NCBI RefSeq assembly: GCF_016584665.1
Contig: NZ_BBJB01000066.1
Location: 80,198-144,197, forward strand
Reading direction: 5' to 3'
Length of the DNA stretch: 64,000 nt
Source of the DNA: Pseudanabaena sp. lw0831
Lineage (GTDB): Bacteria; Cyanobacteriota; Cyanobacteriia; Pseudanabaenales; Pseudanabaenaceae
Part shown: positions 9,071 to 19,600 of the stretch, one piece after another
Layout: each line of letters starts with the position of its first letter
Numbering within the stretch: position 1 is the first letter of the stretch
The notes under the pieces: generated by a model
What the model saw: the letters and a program-made list of their open reading frames with translations, nothing else
Databases searched by the model: none
Told to the model about the DNA's origin: nothing
Translations under genes and position numbers: made by a program

Positions 9071-12000
9071 ATGAACAAAATGACAATCCTTTGCGTGGAT
9101 GATGAACGCAACGTTTTACTCACCCTCAGAAATCAATTAATGAGGTATTTCCCTAACTATGCGATCGAAATCGCAGAAAGTGGCGAAGAAGCATTGACTT
9201 TGGTTGAAGATCTACTGTCCAATGGGATAGAAATCCCCCTAGTGATTGCCGATCAGATCATGCCAAATATGCAGGGAGATCAAGTCTTGATTGAACTTCA
9301 TACTCGACATCCTGAGATCTTAAAAGTCATGCTGACTGGTCAAGCAAGCGCAGAGGCTATAGCCAATGTGGTCAATCGAGGTAATCTCTATCGCTTTATA
9401 TCAAAACCTTGGAATGAAGTCGATCTCAAATTGACAGTAACAGAAGCTGTGCGGAGCTACGAACAAGAAAAGAAAATTGCCCAGCAGCAGGTATCTCTAC
9501 ATCAAGCTAACGATCAACTAGAGTTATTAAATGCCGACTTAGAAAACCTCGTGCTGCAACGAAACAGTCAGGTCTATTCACTACTGAATAACATTCCCCA
9601 CATTGCTTGGCTAAAGGATCGAGATGGGCGATTTCTGGCAGTTAATGAGTCATTTGCCCAAGCCTGTGGTTATGATTCTTCACAATTAGTTGGACTGACC
9701 GATCTAGATGTTTGGGATCAAGAATTAGCTGAAACCTATCGCAGTGACGATTTTGAGGTAATGAGATCTGGTAAACAAAAACGGGTTGAGGAAAAACTAA
9801 TTACATCTGATGGAAGCCCTCAATGGATTGAGACATTTAAAGCCCCAGTTTTTGGCGATCGCAACGAACCCATCGGAACAGCCGGAATTGCAATGGATAT
9901 TAGCGATCGCAAACAGTCAGAACTGACCCTACAGAGTTTGATGGAAGGCACAGCTTCAGTAACTGGCGCAGACTTCTTTTTCTGTTTAGCAGAGAAAATT
10001 GCCATTGCTCTAGATGTATCTCATATCTGTATCAGCAAAAAGGTCGGGGAAAGGCTAGAAACATTAGCCGTCTATTATGACCAACAATTTCAGCCAAATG
10101 TAATCTATGAAATTGCGAATACCCCATGTGCTGAAGTAATCAAGCAGGGTATTTATTACTGTCTCAAAGGTGTTCAAGGCTGTTTCCCTCTAGATGAATT
10201 TCTTGTCCAAATCGAGTCTGAGAGTTATATGGGTCTTGCCATCAAAAATGAATTCAACGAAACGATTGGTGTTATTAATATTCTCAGTCGTAAGTCCATC
10301 GCCAACCCAAAACGCGCTGAGATATTACTAAAGATCTTTGCAGCAAGGGCTGGTGCTGAATTAGAAAGATTACAGACCCTAGAAAGCCTACAACAATTGA
10401 ATTCAAGCCTAGAAATGCGGGTACAAGAGCGAACTCAAGCCCTGCAAGAATCTCGTAACATGTTACAATTGGTACTTGATACCATTCCCCAACGGGTTTT
10501 CTGGAAAGATCTACAGTCGCGTTTTTTAGGCTGTAACCCAGCGTTTGCCAATGACTATCAACTCACTGACGATCAAATTATCGGCAAAACTGATTTTGAG
10601 CTACCTTGGAGTGAGTGGGCTTCTCTCTATCGTGCTGATGACGCTATAGTCATGGAGACTAAAATCCCAAAATTGGACTATGAACAACCCACCAGCGATC
10701 TAAATGGGGAACAGACATGGATTCGTAGTAGCAAAATCCCTTTAACAAATACCCAAGGAGAGGTGATCGGGGTTCTCGGTTGTTACGACGATATTAGCGA
10801 TCGCAAACGCTCAGAACAACAACTCCAGTCAGAGAGACTGCGTTTACAACTGGCTCTCGAAGTAATGGAGATGGGAACTTGGGAGTCTAACTTGGATACT
10901 GGGATCTGGTCAGCAAAGACAGAATCCATTTTTGGCTATGAGACTGGGACATTCTCTGGCGATCGCGAAGCCTTTTTAAAACTAGTTTATCTCGAAGATC
11001 AAGAACGAGTGTTTCAATCTCTCTACCATAGCTTTACTACACAGTCCCCATACAACATTGAATATCGTATTAACCGTAATAATGATGGAGAGATACGTTG
11101 GGTAGCAGTAAATGGAAAAGTTGTTGAAAACGAAGATGGGAATGGATTAAGAATTGTGGGTGTAGCTCGTGATATTACCGATCGTAAACAAGCTGAAATT
11201 GTCTTGAGACAATATAAACGGATGGTGGAGATCGCTCCAGTCGGCATGGCACTAGTTGACCAAGATTATACCTATCGCTTGGTAAATCAAACCTATTTAC
11301 AGCACAATGAGCGGCAATTGGAGGAGATTGTTGGACAATCTATTCAAGATATCATGGGGAATGATACATTCCAAAACCTTGTCAGGCCAAGGTTTGATCG
11401 ATGTCTTGCTGGTGAAACGATTGATTATGGGGATTGGTTCTATTTTAAGAAGGCAGGTAATCGATTTGTCAGTGCAACCTATTCTCCTTATTTTGAAGTC
11501 GATGGCACGATCACTGGTGTGGTGATCAGTAATCGAGATGTGACGGAGCGTCGAGAAGCAGAGATTTCACTGCAAGATAGTGAAGAACGGTTGCGTCTTG
11601 CCTTGACCGCAGCCAATCAAGGACTCTATGATCTTAATCCCCAATCGGGGGCAACCGTTGTCAGTCCAGAATATGCCACTATGTTAGGTTACAGCCCTGA
11701 GGAGTTACAAGAGAGTCGATCTAAGTGGATCGAACGACTCCATCCAGACGATCTGGCGACAGTTACAAAAACCTATCGAGATTATGTTAATAGGAAGCTT
11801 CATCATTACAAGGTAGAGTTTCGTCATCGCACTAAAAATGGCGACTGGAAATGGATTCTCTCCCTTGGGAAAATTGTGGAATGGGACGATAGTGGTCAGC
11901 CATTGCGAATGTTGGGAACGCATACTGATATAAGCGATCGCAAACGAGCCGAGCTAGAGCTTGATCAGCTTTTACAAGAACTATCTCAATTGAATAGCAA

Positions 12001-12931
12001 GCTAGAGAAAGCGAATCATCAACTCGAAGACTACTCTCAAACTCTTGAGCAGCGTGTCCAAGAACGCACTAATGAACTCAATAGTGCTCAAGAGCGGATT
12101 ATTGCCCAAGAAAAGCTTGCCTCGTTAGGTACGCTTACCGCAGGAATCGCTCACGAGATGCGTAACCCTCTCAACTTTGTCAAAAACTATGCAGAAGGTT
12201 CCATAGATCTATCTCGAGAACTACTTGAGATTTTGCGACCGATTTTTTCTTCTCAAGAACCGCAAACAGCCTCCTCGATCGAAACTCTAATCATCGACTT
12301 ACAGGAGAATGCCTCGACAATCCATCGACATAGCCTCCGAGCCGCAGAGATTATTGACAGTATGATGCAACATTCCCGTTGCGAACCTGCTTCAATGCAG
12401 CCCACAAGACTTAACAACTTGCTTGATGAAGCTGTGAAACTAGCCTGTCATAGCAAACGGGTACAAGATATTAACTTCAATGTCTCTATTCACACCAACT
12501 ATGATCCAGAAGTGGATCTGGTTAACGTAATTTCTAATACCCTCATGCGAGCTTTCATTAATTTAATCGATAACGCCTATGATGCGATGCGCTCCAAGGA
12601 GATGCAGTTAAATGTAGATGATACACAGCCCAGCACATACATACCTAGCCTCACAGTTTCTACTCAACTGGTGGGAGAGAAAGTAGAAATCTGTATTCGT
12701 GATAATGGTTGTGGTCTTGCCCCTCAGATCCAATCTAAAATCCTTGATCCATTCTTTACAACTAAGCCTCCTGGGGCAGGAACTGGGCTGGGGCTTTCAC
12801 TTACCCATGACATTATCGTTAAGCAACATCAAGGAACGTTGGTGATTAACAGCGAACTAAACGAGTTTACTGAGATTTTGATCGCAATTCCGCTTCACTT
12901 ACCAAACATTCAAAGCTTTGCTCTGAAGTAA
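9071..12931 (+). CDS. Giant REC-PAS-GAF-PAS(x4) histidine kinase
   Basis: About 1286 residues. Domains in order: REC (1-120, LCVDDE, phosphoacceptor D near 61 in VIADQIMP, KPWNE), a coiled coil, PAS1 (about 167-285), GAF (295-435), PAS2 (463-580), PAS3 (590-705), PAS4 (718-830), PAS5 (838-960), a second coiled coil with QRVQERTNELN, HisKA (from 1013, His near 1028 in AHEMRNPLN) and HATPase_c (1155-1285, NLIDNAYDAM, DNGCGLAP, GTGLGLSL). The RpfG/HupR-like REC at the N-terminus suggests it receives a phosphoryl signal from another kinase. The GAF lacks bilin-binding cysteine motifs. ATG 9071 is preceded by AAGGTGAT; the frame opens 18 codons earlier. No response-regulator partner is adjacent. 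The ligand is unknown. Confidence 0.88.
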   Translation: MNKMTILCVDDERNVLLTLRNQLMRYFPNYAIEIAESGEEALTLVEDLLSNGIEIPLVIADQIMPNMQGDQVLIELHTRHPEILKVMLTGQASAEAIANVVNRGNLYRFISKPWNEVDLKLTVTEAVRSYEQEKKIAQQQVSLHQANDQLELLNADLENLVLQRNSQVYSLLNNIPHIAWLKDRDGRFLAVNESFAQACGYDSSQLVGLTDLDVWDQELAETYRSDDFEVMRSGKQKRVEEKLITSDGSPQWIETFKAPVFGDRNEPIGTAGIAMDISDRKQSELTLQSLMEGTASVTGADFFFCLAEKIAIALDVSHICISKKVGERLETLAVYYDQQFQPNVIYEIANTPCAEVIKQGIYYCLKGVQGCFPLDEFLVQIESESYMGLAIKNEFNETIGVINILSRKSIANPKRAEILLKIFAARAGAELERLQTLESLQQLNSSLEMRVQERTQALQESRNMLQLVLDTIPQRVFWKDLQSRFLGCNPAFANDYQLTDDQIIGKTDFELPWSEWASLYRADDAIVMETKIPKLDYEQPTSDLNGEQTWIRSSKIPLTNTQGEVIGVLGCYDDISDRKRSEQQLQSERLRLQLALEVMEMGTWESNLDTGIWSAKTESIFGYETGTFSGDREAFLKLVYLEDQERVFQSLYHSFTTQSPYNIEYRINRNNDGEIRWVAVNGKVVENEDGNGLRIVGVARDITDRKQAEIVLRQYKRMVEIAPVGMALVDQDYTYRLVNQTYLQHNERQLEEIVGQSIQDIMGNDTFQNLVRPRFDRCLAGETIDYGDWFYFKKAGNRFVSATYSPYFEVDGTITGVVISNRDVTERREAEISLQDSEERLRLALTAANQGLYDLNPQSGATVVSPEYATMLGYSPEELQESRSKWIERLHPDDLATVTKTYRDYVNRKLHHYKVEFRHRTKNGDWKWILSLGKIVEWDDSGQPLRMLGTHTDISDRKRAELELDQLLQELSQLNSKLEKANHQLEDYSQTLEQRVQERTNELNSAQERIIAQEKLASLGTLTAGIAHEMRNPLNFVKNYAEGSIDLSRELLEILRPIFSSQEPQTASSIETLIIDLQENASTIHRHSLRAAEIIDSMMQHSRCEPASMQPTRLNNLLDEAVKLACHSKRVQDINFNVSIHTNYDPEVDLVNVISNTLMRAFINLIDNAYDAMRSKEMQLNVDDTQPSTYIPSLTVSTQLVGEKVEICIRDNGCGLAPQIQSKILDPFFTTKPPGAGTGLGLSLTHDIIVKQHQGTLVINSELNEFTEILIAIPLHLPNIQSFALK

Positions 12932-12987
12932 AACCCATATTTTTGTAAAAGCCATGCGAAGCATGGCTTTTACAAAAATATGGGTTT
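12931..12987. terminator. 57-bp perfect palindrome, loop GAA, between convergent genes
   Basis: A 27-bp perfect stem starting AAACCCATA and ending TATGGGTTT, with inner CCATGC-GAA-GCATGG. It overlaps the last base of the kinase stop codon and ends 8 bp from the dusA stop. It therefore suits both convergent genes. Confidence 0.75.
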
Positions 12988-12994
12988 GCATTGG

Positions 12995-14014
12995 TCACAA
13001 ACTGCTAACGGCGGCGATCGCTTCACGAATTACTTCGGAACCTGCGCCAGCAATACAAGATTTATCTGTAAGAATTCGCTTCCAGATCCGACTGCCAGCC
13101 TGACCGTGAAACAATTGCAGCATATGACGAGTAATTTTATGTAACCTCAATCCTTTAGCTGTCCATTGATCAATATATTCAATCATCGCTTCGGCAACCT
13201 CAACACGGCTACGAATAGGAGTTTCTTCACCAAAAAACTCGAGATCGCATATGGAAAACAAATAGGGATTGTCATAAGCCGCACGACCAATCATCACTGC
13301 ATCGACATACTGCAACTGTTCATGGGCTTGCTCTAGGGTTGTAAATCCACCATTAATCTCAATAAATAAATAAGGGAATTCTTTCTTTAGTAGATGCACA
13401 TCGGCATAGCGCAAAGGTGGAACTTCGCGATTGTCTTTGGGGCTTAGCCCCTGTAGCCATGCTTTCCTTGCATGAACTGAGAAGCGCTGACAACCTGCTT
13501 CTGACAGAATCCGTACAAAGTTTTGCATATCTTCGTAACGATCTAAATCATCGACTCCGATACGATGCTTGACTGATACAGGAATTTTGGCGGCGGCGAT
13601 CATTGCTTCAATACATTTCGCCACGCGATCGGGGGTTTTCATCAAACAAGCACCAAAATGCCCACTCTGAACGCGATCGCTAGGACAGCCCACATTCAAA
13701 TTAATTTCGTCATAACCCATCGATTCAGCAAGCCTCGCACATTCGGCGAGGTCTTGAGGATTGTCGCCGCCCACTTGTAAAGCGAGGGGATTTTCCATCG
13801 GAGAGAAGCCTAACAGGTAGTCTTTATCACCATGCTTAATCGCTGCACTGGTCACCATTTCTGTATATAGCAAAGTCCGCCTCGTGATTTGGCGCATGAA
13901 ATAGCGATAATGGCGATCGGTGCGATCCATCATCGGCGCGATGCTAAGGGGATAGGTTTGGAGGCGATCGCTAGGTTCCTGTGTAGGAAGCAGTATTTCC
14001 GATAAACGAGTCAT
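12995..14014 (-). CDS. dusA: tRNA-dihydrouridine synthase DusA
   Basis: FMN-dependent reductase that makes dihydrouridine in the tRNA D-loop (positions 20/20a for DusA). LSIAPMMDRTDRHYRYFMR near the N-terminus, YTEMVTSAA and the NVGCPSDRVQSGHFGACLM block with the conserved Cys are DusA-specific. It also has VKHRIGVDD, FSVHARKAWLQGLSPKDNR and the phosphate-binding GRAAYDNPYLF. 339 residues, the normal length. It is convergent with the upstream kinase and divergent from purN. Confidence 0.95.
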   Translation of the reverse strand: MTRLSEILLPTQEPSDRLQTYPLSIAPMMDRTDRHYRYFMRQITRRTLLYTEMVTSAAIKHGDKDYLLGFSPMENPLALQVGGDNPQDLAECARLAESMGYDEINLNVGCPSDRVQSGHFGACLMKTPDRVAKCIEAMIAAAKIPVSVKHRIGVDDLDRYEDMQNFVRILSEAGCQRFSVHARKAWLQGLSPKDNREVPPLRYADVHLLKKEFPYLFIEINGGFTTLEQAHEQLQYVDAVMIGRAAYDNPYLFSICDLEFFGEETPIRSRVEVAEAMIEYIDQWTAKGLRLHKITRHMLQLFHGQAGSRIWKRILTDKSCIAGAGSEVIREAIAAVSSL

Positions 14015-14027
14015 GGCAAAATCAGAG

Positions 14028-14064
14028 CTATATAGAGGCAGTGCTTCGCGCTGCCTCTATATAG
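14028..14064. repeat. 37-bp palindrome between divergent dusA and purN
   Basis: CTATATAGAGGCAG pairs with CTGCCTCTATATAG around a small TGCTTCGCG loop. It lies 14 bp upstream of the dusA start and 44 bp upstream of purN. Here the palindrome sits in a divergent promoter region, not at 3' ends, so terminator function cannot explain it. Confidence 0.7.
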
Positions 14065-14107
14065 TAAGCTTGTGACTGCGCTTTTTGTTTAGAGGTCTTG
14101 AAGATTC

Positions 14108-14728
14108 GTGAGTTCGCCAGTTCTGCCCGAAAGTCCATCTAGTTCCAATTCTGTTACGATTCTGGGCGTTCTCGCTTCGGGAAGTGGTAGCAATTTCGAG
14201 GCGATCGCCTTTGCGATCGAGAATGGAGAACTGCAAGCCAAAATCGCCTTAGTCATCTATAACGAACCTGATGCATTTGCAAAGCAACGTGCTGAAAAAT
14301 TTGGCATCCCTGCAATTTTAGTCAATCATCGTGATTACAAGTCTCGCCAATCCCTTGATCGCGCCATCATCGATATTCTCAAGCAATATCATGTCGATTT
14401 GGTGATCATGGCAGGCTGGATGCGAATTGTCACCCAAGTTTTAATCGATGCTTTCCCAGAACGCATTCTGAATATTCATCCCAGCTTGCTACCAAGCTTC
14501 AAAGGTATTCATGCGATCGAGCAAGCCTTTAACTATGGGGTCAAGGTTACGGGCTGCACTGTACATTTACTCAGCCTCGAAGTCGATAGCGGTAAAATTC
14601 TCAAGCAAGCTGCTGTTCCCGTGCTTCCTGACGATACTCTAGAAGATCTCCAAAAGCGTATCCAAGTTCAAGAGCATATTATTTATCCTGAGGCGATCGC
14701 AGAATATAGTGATCGCCTCACTAAATAA
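14108..14728 (+). CDS. purN: Phosphoribosylglycinamide formyltransferase PurN
   Basis: Transfers a formyl group from 10-formyl-THF to GAR in purine synthesis. Phosphate-binding VLASGSGSNFEAI is near residue 20. The catalytic region has MAGWMRI, then ILNIHPSLLPSFKG (Asn-x-His) and the Asp of VDSGKIL. 206 residues, typical, starting at GTG 14108. Its stop codon (14726-14728) lies inside the left arm of the palindrome at 14721-14784. murE follows 121 bp downstream on the same strand. Confidence 0.95.
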   Translation: MSSPVLPESPSSSNSVTILGVLASGSGSNFEAIAFAIENGELQAKIALVIYNEPDAFAKQRAEKFGIPAILVNHRDYKSRQSLDRAIIDILKQYHVDLVIMAGWMRIVTQVLIDAFPERILNIHPSLLPSFKGIHAIEQAFNYGVKVTGCTVHLLSLEVDSGKILKQAAVPVLPDDTLEDLQKRIQVQEHIIYPEAIAEYSDRLTK

Positions 14729-14784
14729 ACCCAAAAAGGAGAGGCGGCGCATCGCGCCGTCTCTCCTTTTTGGGTTTTATTTAG
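14721..14784. terminator. 64-bp palindrome, loop ATC, downstream of purN
   Basis: Arms CTAAATAAACCC and GGGTTTTATTTAG (one bulged T) enclose a near-perfect stem around GGCGGCGC-ATC-GCGCCGTC. The purN stop codon is inside the left arm. It has the AAACCC/GGGTTTTAT ends of the window-wide family. Confidence 0.75.
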
Positions 14785-14849
14785 TTGTCACAAATCAAGA
14801 TTTCGTGTCAGAATTCTGGGATATTTTGTGCTTGAAGGATCGAGAAATT

Positions 14850-16346
14850 ATGCGTTTAGGACAATTGCTAGCGTTAGCAGGGTATCAAAATTCTCAGCCT
14901 GAACTAGATGGGCTAGAAATAAAGCGTGTAATTACAGATTCACGGGCTTGTCAAGCTGGGGACTTATTTATCGGGATGACGGGGACACAGGTGGATGGGG
15001 GCAAATTTGCACCACAGGCGATCGCACAGGGAGCGATCGCAGCCATCGTCTCCCGTGCAGCTTTTGGTGATTTATCTGAGCAAGATCAGGTAAAGGCGAT
15101 CGCCGTTGACGATGTGGTTGTCGCTTGCAGCCAAATCGCAACAGCGTTTTATGACTATCCTGCTCAAAAACTGAAATTGGTAGGCGTGACAGGTACAAAT
15201 GGCAAAACTACCACCACGCACTTGATCGAGTTTTTACTGCAAACCCAATATGCATCGGCTTTATTTGGGACACTTTATACCCGTTGGGCTGGCTATTCTA
15301 AGACGGCAAGCCATACCACGCCCTTTGCCGTGGACTTACAGGCGCAACTTGCCGATGCGATCGCCGCAGGTTGTGATGTGGGATTGATGGAGATTAGCTC
15401 CCATGCTTTAGACCAAAGGCGTGTATTGGGTTGCCCCTTCGAGGTGGCGGTATTTACCAATTTGACCCAAGATCACTTGGATTATCACAAAGACATCGAG
15501 ACTTATTTTCAGGCAAAGGCTTTGCTATTTAGCGATATTTATTTGCAAGGTAGAGCGATTATCAATTTTGATGATGCCTTTGGACAGCGTTTGGAGCAAA
15601 TGATCCGCGACAAACCAATCTGGACTTATAGCATTAGTAATTCCCAAGCCGATTTTTATACTGAAAACTTGACCTATTTGCCTAATGGCGCAACGGGAAC
15701 ATTACATACACCACAGGGAGCGATCGCTTTTACCTCACCGCTAGTAGGTCGGTTTAATGTCGAGAATATCTTGGCAGCGATCGCTACGGCTTTGCATATG
15801 GGGATGAGTCTTGCCGAAGTGGTCAGCCGCTTGCCAGAATTTAAAAACGTGCCTGGGCGCGTCGAACGTGTGCAAGTCAGCGACGATCAAGATGTGACGG
15901 TCGTGGTGGACTATGCTCACACCCCTGACAGTCTCGAAAACCTATTGAAAGCGATGCGTCCCTTTACCCAGCGTGAATTAATCTGTGTGTTTGGTTGTGG
16001 CGGCGATCGCGATCGCACTAAGCGTCCGTTAATGGGTGGGATTGCCGCCAGACTCGCTGATCGCGTTTATGTAACTTCTGACAATCCCCGTACTGAAGAT
16101 CCCCAGCGAATTTTGGATGATGTCTTAGTTGGAGTCAAAGCTGATATCGGTGATAAGCCAATGACTATCGAAGGCGATCGACATAAATGCATCCAAACAG
16201 CCATTGCGAAAGCTCAATCAGGCGATACAATTCTGATCGCTGGAAAAGGTCATGAAGACTATCAAATCATTGGGCGAGAAAAAATCCATTTTGATGATCG
16301 CGAAGAGGCTCAATCAGCTTTAATCCTTCGCCACAACTTGGCTTAA
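14850..16346 (+). CDS. murE: UDP-MurNAc-tripeptide synthetase MurE
   Basis: ATP-dependent ligase that adds the third amino acid, here meso-diaminopimelate judging by DNPRTEDP (DNPR motif, about residue 411), to UDP-MurNAc-L-Ala-D-Glu. The P-loop GVTGTNGKTTTTH is at about 110-122. The central ligase domain shows LMEISSHALDQRRV and FTNLTQDHLDYH, and the C-terminal domain VVVDYAHTPDSL and FGCGGDRDRTKRP. The ORF is open back into purN (14709), but MRLGQLL at 14850 follows GAAGGA and matches the family N-terminus. About 498 residues. The stop sits at the edge of the next palindrome. Confidence 0.95.
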   Translation: MRLGQLLALAGYQNSQPELDGLEIKRVITDSRACQAGDLFIGMTGTQVDGGKFAPQAIAQGAIAAIVSRAAFGDLSEQDQVKAIAVDDVVVACSQIATAFYDYPAQKLKLVGVTGTNGKTTTTHLIEFLLQTQYASALFGTLYTRWAGYSKTASHTTPFAVDLQAQLADAIAAGCDVGLMEISSHALDQRRVLGCPFEVAVFTNLTQDHLDYHKDIETYFQAKALLFSDIYLQGRAIINFDDAFGQRLEQMIRDKPIWTYSISNSQADFYTENLTYLPNGATGTLHTPQGAIAFTSPLVGRFNVENILAAIATALHMGMSLAEVVSRLPEFKNVPGRVERVQVSDDQDVTVVVDYAHTPDSLENLLKAMRPFTQRELICVFGCGGDRDRTKRPLMGGIAARLADRVYVTSDNPRTEDPQRILDDVLVGVKADIGDKPMTIEGDRHKCIQTAIAKAQSGDTILIAGKGHEDYQIIGREKIHFDDREEAQSALILRHNLA

Positions 16347-16404
16347 TAAAAACAAGAATCTATATGGCGAGCCTTGTTCGCAGCATAGATTCTTGTTTTT
16401 ATTA
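16344..16404. terminator. 20-bp-arm inverted repeat after murE
   Basis: Arms TAATAAAAACAAGAATCTAT and ATAGATTCTTGTTTTTATTA enclose a 21-base loop. The stop codon of murE lies in the left arm. The right arm is T-rich, which suits termination of murE. Confidence 0.7.
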
Positions 16405-16440
16405 GTTGTTGGTCACATGTGTAGGAAAGGTTAATTAAAT

Positions 16441-16515
16441 GTAGGATGCGTTAGTGAAACGTAACGCATCAATTAGTTGTCAATGATGGGTTACGCTATC
16501 GCTAACCCATCCTAC
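16441..16515. repeat. 75-bp inverted-repeat element (GTAGGATG type)
   Basis: GTAGGATGCGTTAG (16441-16454) is inverted as CTAACCCATCCTAC (16502-16515) with one mismatch. The interior also carries GTAACGCATC and GATGGGTTACG. I recognise this as a common dispersed cyanobacterial repeat, probably non-autonomous. It has no coding content. Confidence 0.65.
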
Positions 16516-16568
16516 GTTTAATTCCAACAACTTACTTACTAGGCAAAAACACGTAAGGAGTATCGGTT

Positions 16569-16634
16569 ATGATGCAAAAGGAAGTATATTCAGAACCAAG
16601 TCGCGCTTATCAATTTCAAGTTCATTCACATTAG
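16569..16634 (+). CDS. Possible 21-residue small ORF upstream of the adenylate cyclase hybrid kinase
   Basis: ATGATG starting at 16569 follows an excellent Shine-Dalgarno (GTAAGGAG, 8 bases upstream) and encodes MMQKEVYSEPSRAYQFQVHS plus H, ending at TAG 16632-16634. The next gene starts 63 bp downstream. It is too short to judge coding potential. It could be a leader peptide, a true small protein or the decayed start of a lost gene. No function is recognised. Confidence 0.3.
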   Translation: MMQKEVYSEPSRAYQFQVHSH

Positions 16635-16697
16635 TGTTCTCTGATACTTTAAATCCAGAGTGTTTCGGCATCAAAATTTTTAGGAAGAAGTAGCTCC

Positions 16698-19600
16698 ATG
16701 GGTTCGCAAAATGCCCCCAAACCTAAGTTGCTAGTTATCGATGATGAACCCGATAACTTGGATTTACTATTTCGGACTTTTTATAGAGATTATCAAGTTT
16801 TGCGCGCCAATAGTGGCTTGGAAGCCCTAGAATTACTCGATCGCGAAGGGGAAGTCGCAGTAATTATCTCCGACCAAAGAATGCCGATCATGAGTGGAAC
16901 CGAATTTTTGAGTCAAATGGCGGTTAAATATCCCGACACAATGAGGATTATTTTGACTGGCTATACCGATGTTGAGGATTTAGTTGAGGCGATTAACACT
17001 TGTAAGGTATTTAAATATGTCACTAAGCCTTGGGACGAAGTAGAACTCAGAAATGTAGTAAGCCAAGCCATTGATACTCACAATGTCCTGCGAAATCGAA
17101 CTGCTGAGCTACGCCGCACCCTGCGCCAACAATCGCTCCTAAATGCGATCGCTTCATCAGTGGATAGTGCCGCACCATATCGAGAAATTATTGCCTCGAT
17201 CGCAGAATCTATCGCCCGTAATTTTGATGTTTCAGGCAGCATCTTAAGGCTATCAGAAGCGAGAATACTTTCAGAAGACTATTTTGCCTATTGCAGTCAA
17301 CCGATCACTATTTTGCCACAGCTATCGAAGATTCTCACCTTGCGATCGCAGGTTGTCGCAATTAGTAACATTGAAGACGATCAGCGTGTTTCTGAATCTG
17401 ATAAGTCTATCTATGCTGATGCGAATATCAAATCAGTTCTATTTGTTCCCCTTGAAGTTCAGCAAGAATGCTTGGCTATGCTAGCCCTATATCATTGCGA
17501 AAGTCCACATTTATGGAGTAGCGATGAATTAGACTTAATTGAGTTAGCAGCCGATCAGGCTGCGATCGTCAGTTCTCGCGCCAGAGCCTACGATCGCATT
17601 CAGGAACTTGCGAAAAGAGAATCTTTACTAAATACGATAACGAGTACAATCCGCTCCAGCCTTGATCCTCAGAAGATTTTCGCCTCAATTACTCAGCAAT
17701 TAGGTCAAGCCTTAAATTCTGAAAGCTGTGCTTTGTCTTTATGGACAGAAGAAGATCATTACTTGCGCTGTGTCGGCTTACATTTGCTCGATCCGAATGA
17801 AGTAATTCATGATCGGTCAAATCCGAACGAACCTGCATTACCACAATCGATTGCGAATATTTCGGTTAACCCAGTCTTTCAAGCTTTAATTGAATCCAAG
17901 CAACCCGTGGCAATCTCGGATTTACGTGAAAATCCAGAATGGAATATTGCCGATTTGCCATTACGTTCAATTGCCCGATCGCTGCTCATGGTTCCACTAC
18001 TATCTGACGGCAAGATTATTGGCAGTATTTCCATGCGTCAAAACAGTCTGCCACGACAATGGCAACCTGAAGAAGTATCTCTGGTACAAGCCGTGGCAGC
18101 TCAAGCCGCCATCGCCGTACAGCAAGCTAATCTCTTTCAAAAAACTCGCCAACAAGCACAGCAACTTCTTGAACTTGATCGCCAAAAAACCGAATTCTTT
18201 CAAAATCTGTCCCATGAATTCCGCACCCCTCTCACCCTCACCATTGGCCCCTTAGAAGCCGCGATCGAGAAATCCCAATCGCTTCCACTTGAACAATCGG
18301 TGATTGCTTTACGCAATTGCCGTCGGTTGCTGCGTCTAGTCAATCAACTACTGGACATCCAACGTCTTGACGCTGGGAAAATGCAAGCTTGTTTCCATCC
18401 TTGCAATCTTGTCGAATTTACGAGCCAGACCATTGATGCTTTTCGTCCTTATTGCGATCGCAAAAATATTCATCTGTTTAGTGAGTTTAGCGAATGTCCA
18501 GAAATCTATCTAGACTTAGAGAAGTTTGACAAGGTGCTCTACAATCTGCTGTCTAATGCAATGAAATTCACGCCTAGCAACGGTAGCGTTACTATTAATA
18601 TTTCTGCCGATCCGGATGGCAAACATTGTATTCTCAGCGTGCATGATACTGGAATAGGCATTCGTCAAGATCAAATTCCATTTCTATTTGATCGTTTTCG
18701 TCAAGCTGAAGGTTCTGTCAATCGTAGTTATGAAGGCAGTGGCTTAGGTTTATCGCTGGTCAAAGAATTGGTAAATCTGCACGGTGGAAACATTTCCGTT
18801 ACCTCAGATTATGGCTATGGGACAACCTTTATGATCGCCATTCCCACAGGTAAAAAACATTTACCCGCCAATCAAGTTACCAACTTACCTGCGGATCTCC
18901 AAATATCGAGAGCATCAGTAGAACTTGCAGATCTAGAAACTGACTTGGGTTTAGAAGAAGATATTTTCATTACTGATAGTGAACATGAAGAATCTCCACT
19001 TACACCTACAGGTAAAATCTTAATCGTTGACGACAATCGCGATCTGCGGGGATATTTACGAAGGGTTCTCAATCAGGCTGGCTATAGTGTGATCTCGGCT
19101 CATAATGGCGCTCATGGCTATACTCAAGCTCAGGAATATCGCCCTGATCTAATCGTTACCGATTTGATGATGCCTCAAGTTTCAGGTTTAGACTTAATTG
19201 CCATGATTCGCCAAGATCCTCAATTATCGGGTATTCCGATGATTTTGCTGACTGCCAAAGCTAACGAAGAGACACGCATTGAAGGTACAGAGATGGGGGC
19301 TGATGCATACTTAGCCAAGCCTTTTAACGATCGCGAATTGTTAGCGGAAGTTCGCAATTTATTAGCCCTCAAGACCAATGAGCGGCGCGTTGCTCAACTC
19401 AATCTCTATTTAACCGAATCAGTTCTCAAGCGCTTTCTTCCCCCTAGCTTAGTTGCAAAAGCTGCTACAGGTGAACTCAGTCTCGATTTGCGTCCTGAGC
19501 CAAGGATGATCACAGTTCTATTTACGGATATTGTCGGCTTTACTTCCCTTGCCAATACCTTGCGATCGCGTCGTGTTGCCGAACTTCTCAATCAATATCT

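Noticed and set aside
14709..14849. Upstream extension of murE overlapping purN
   Set aside because: The extra residues are encoded by the palindrome and do not fit the family; ATG 14850 has a good ribosome binding site.
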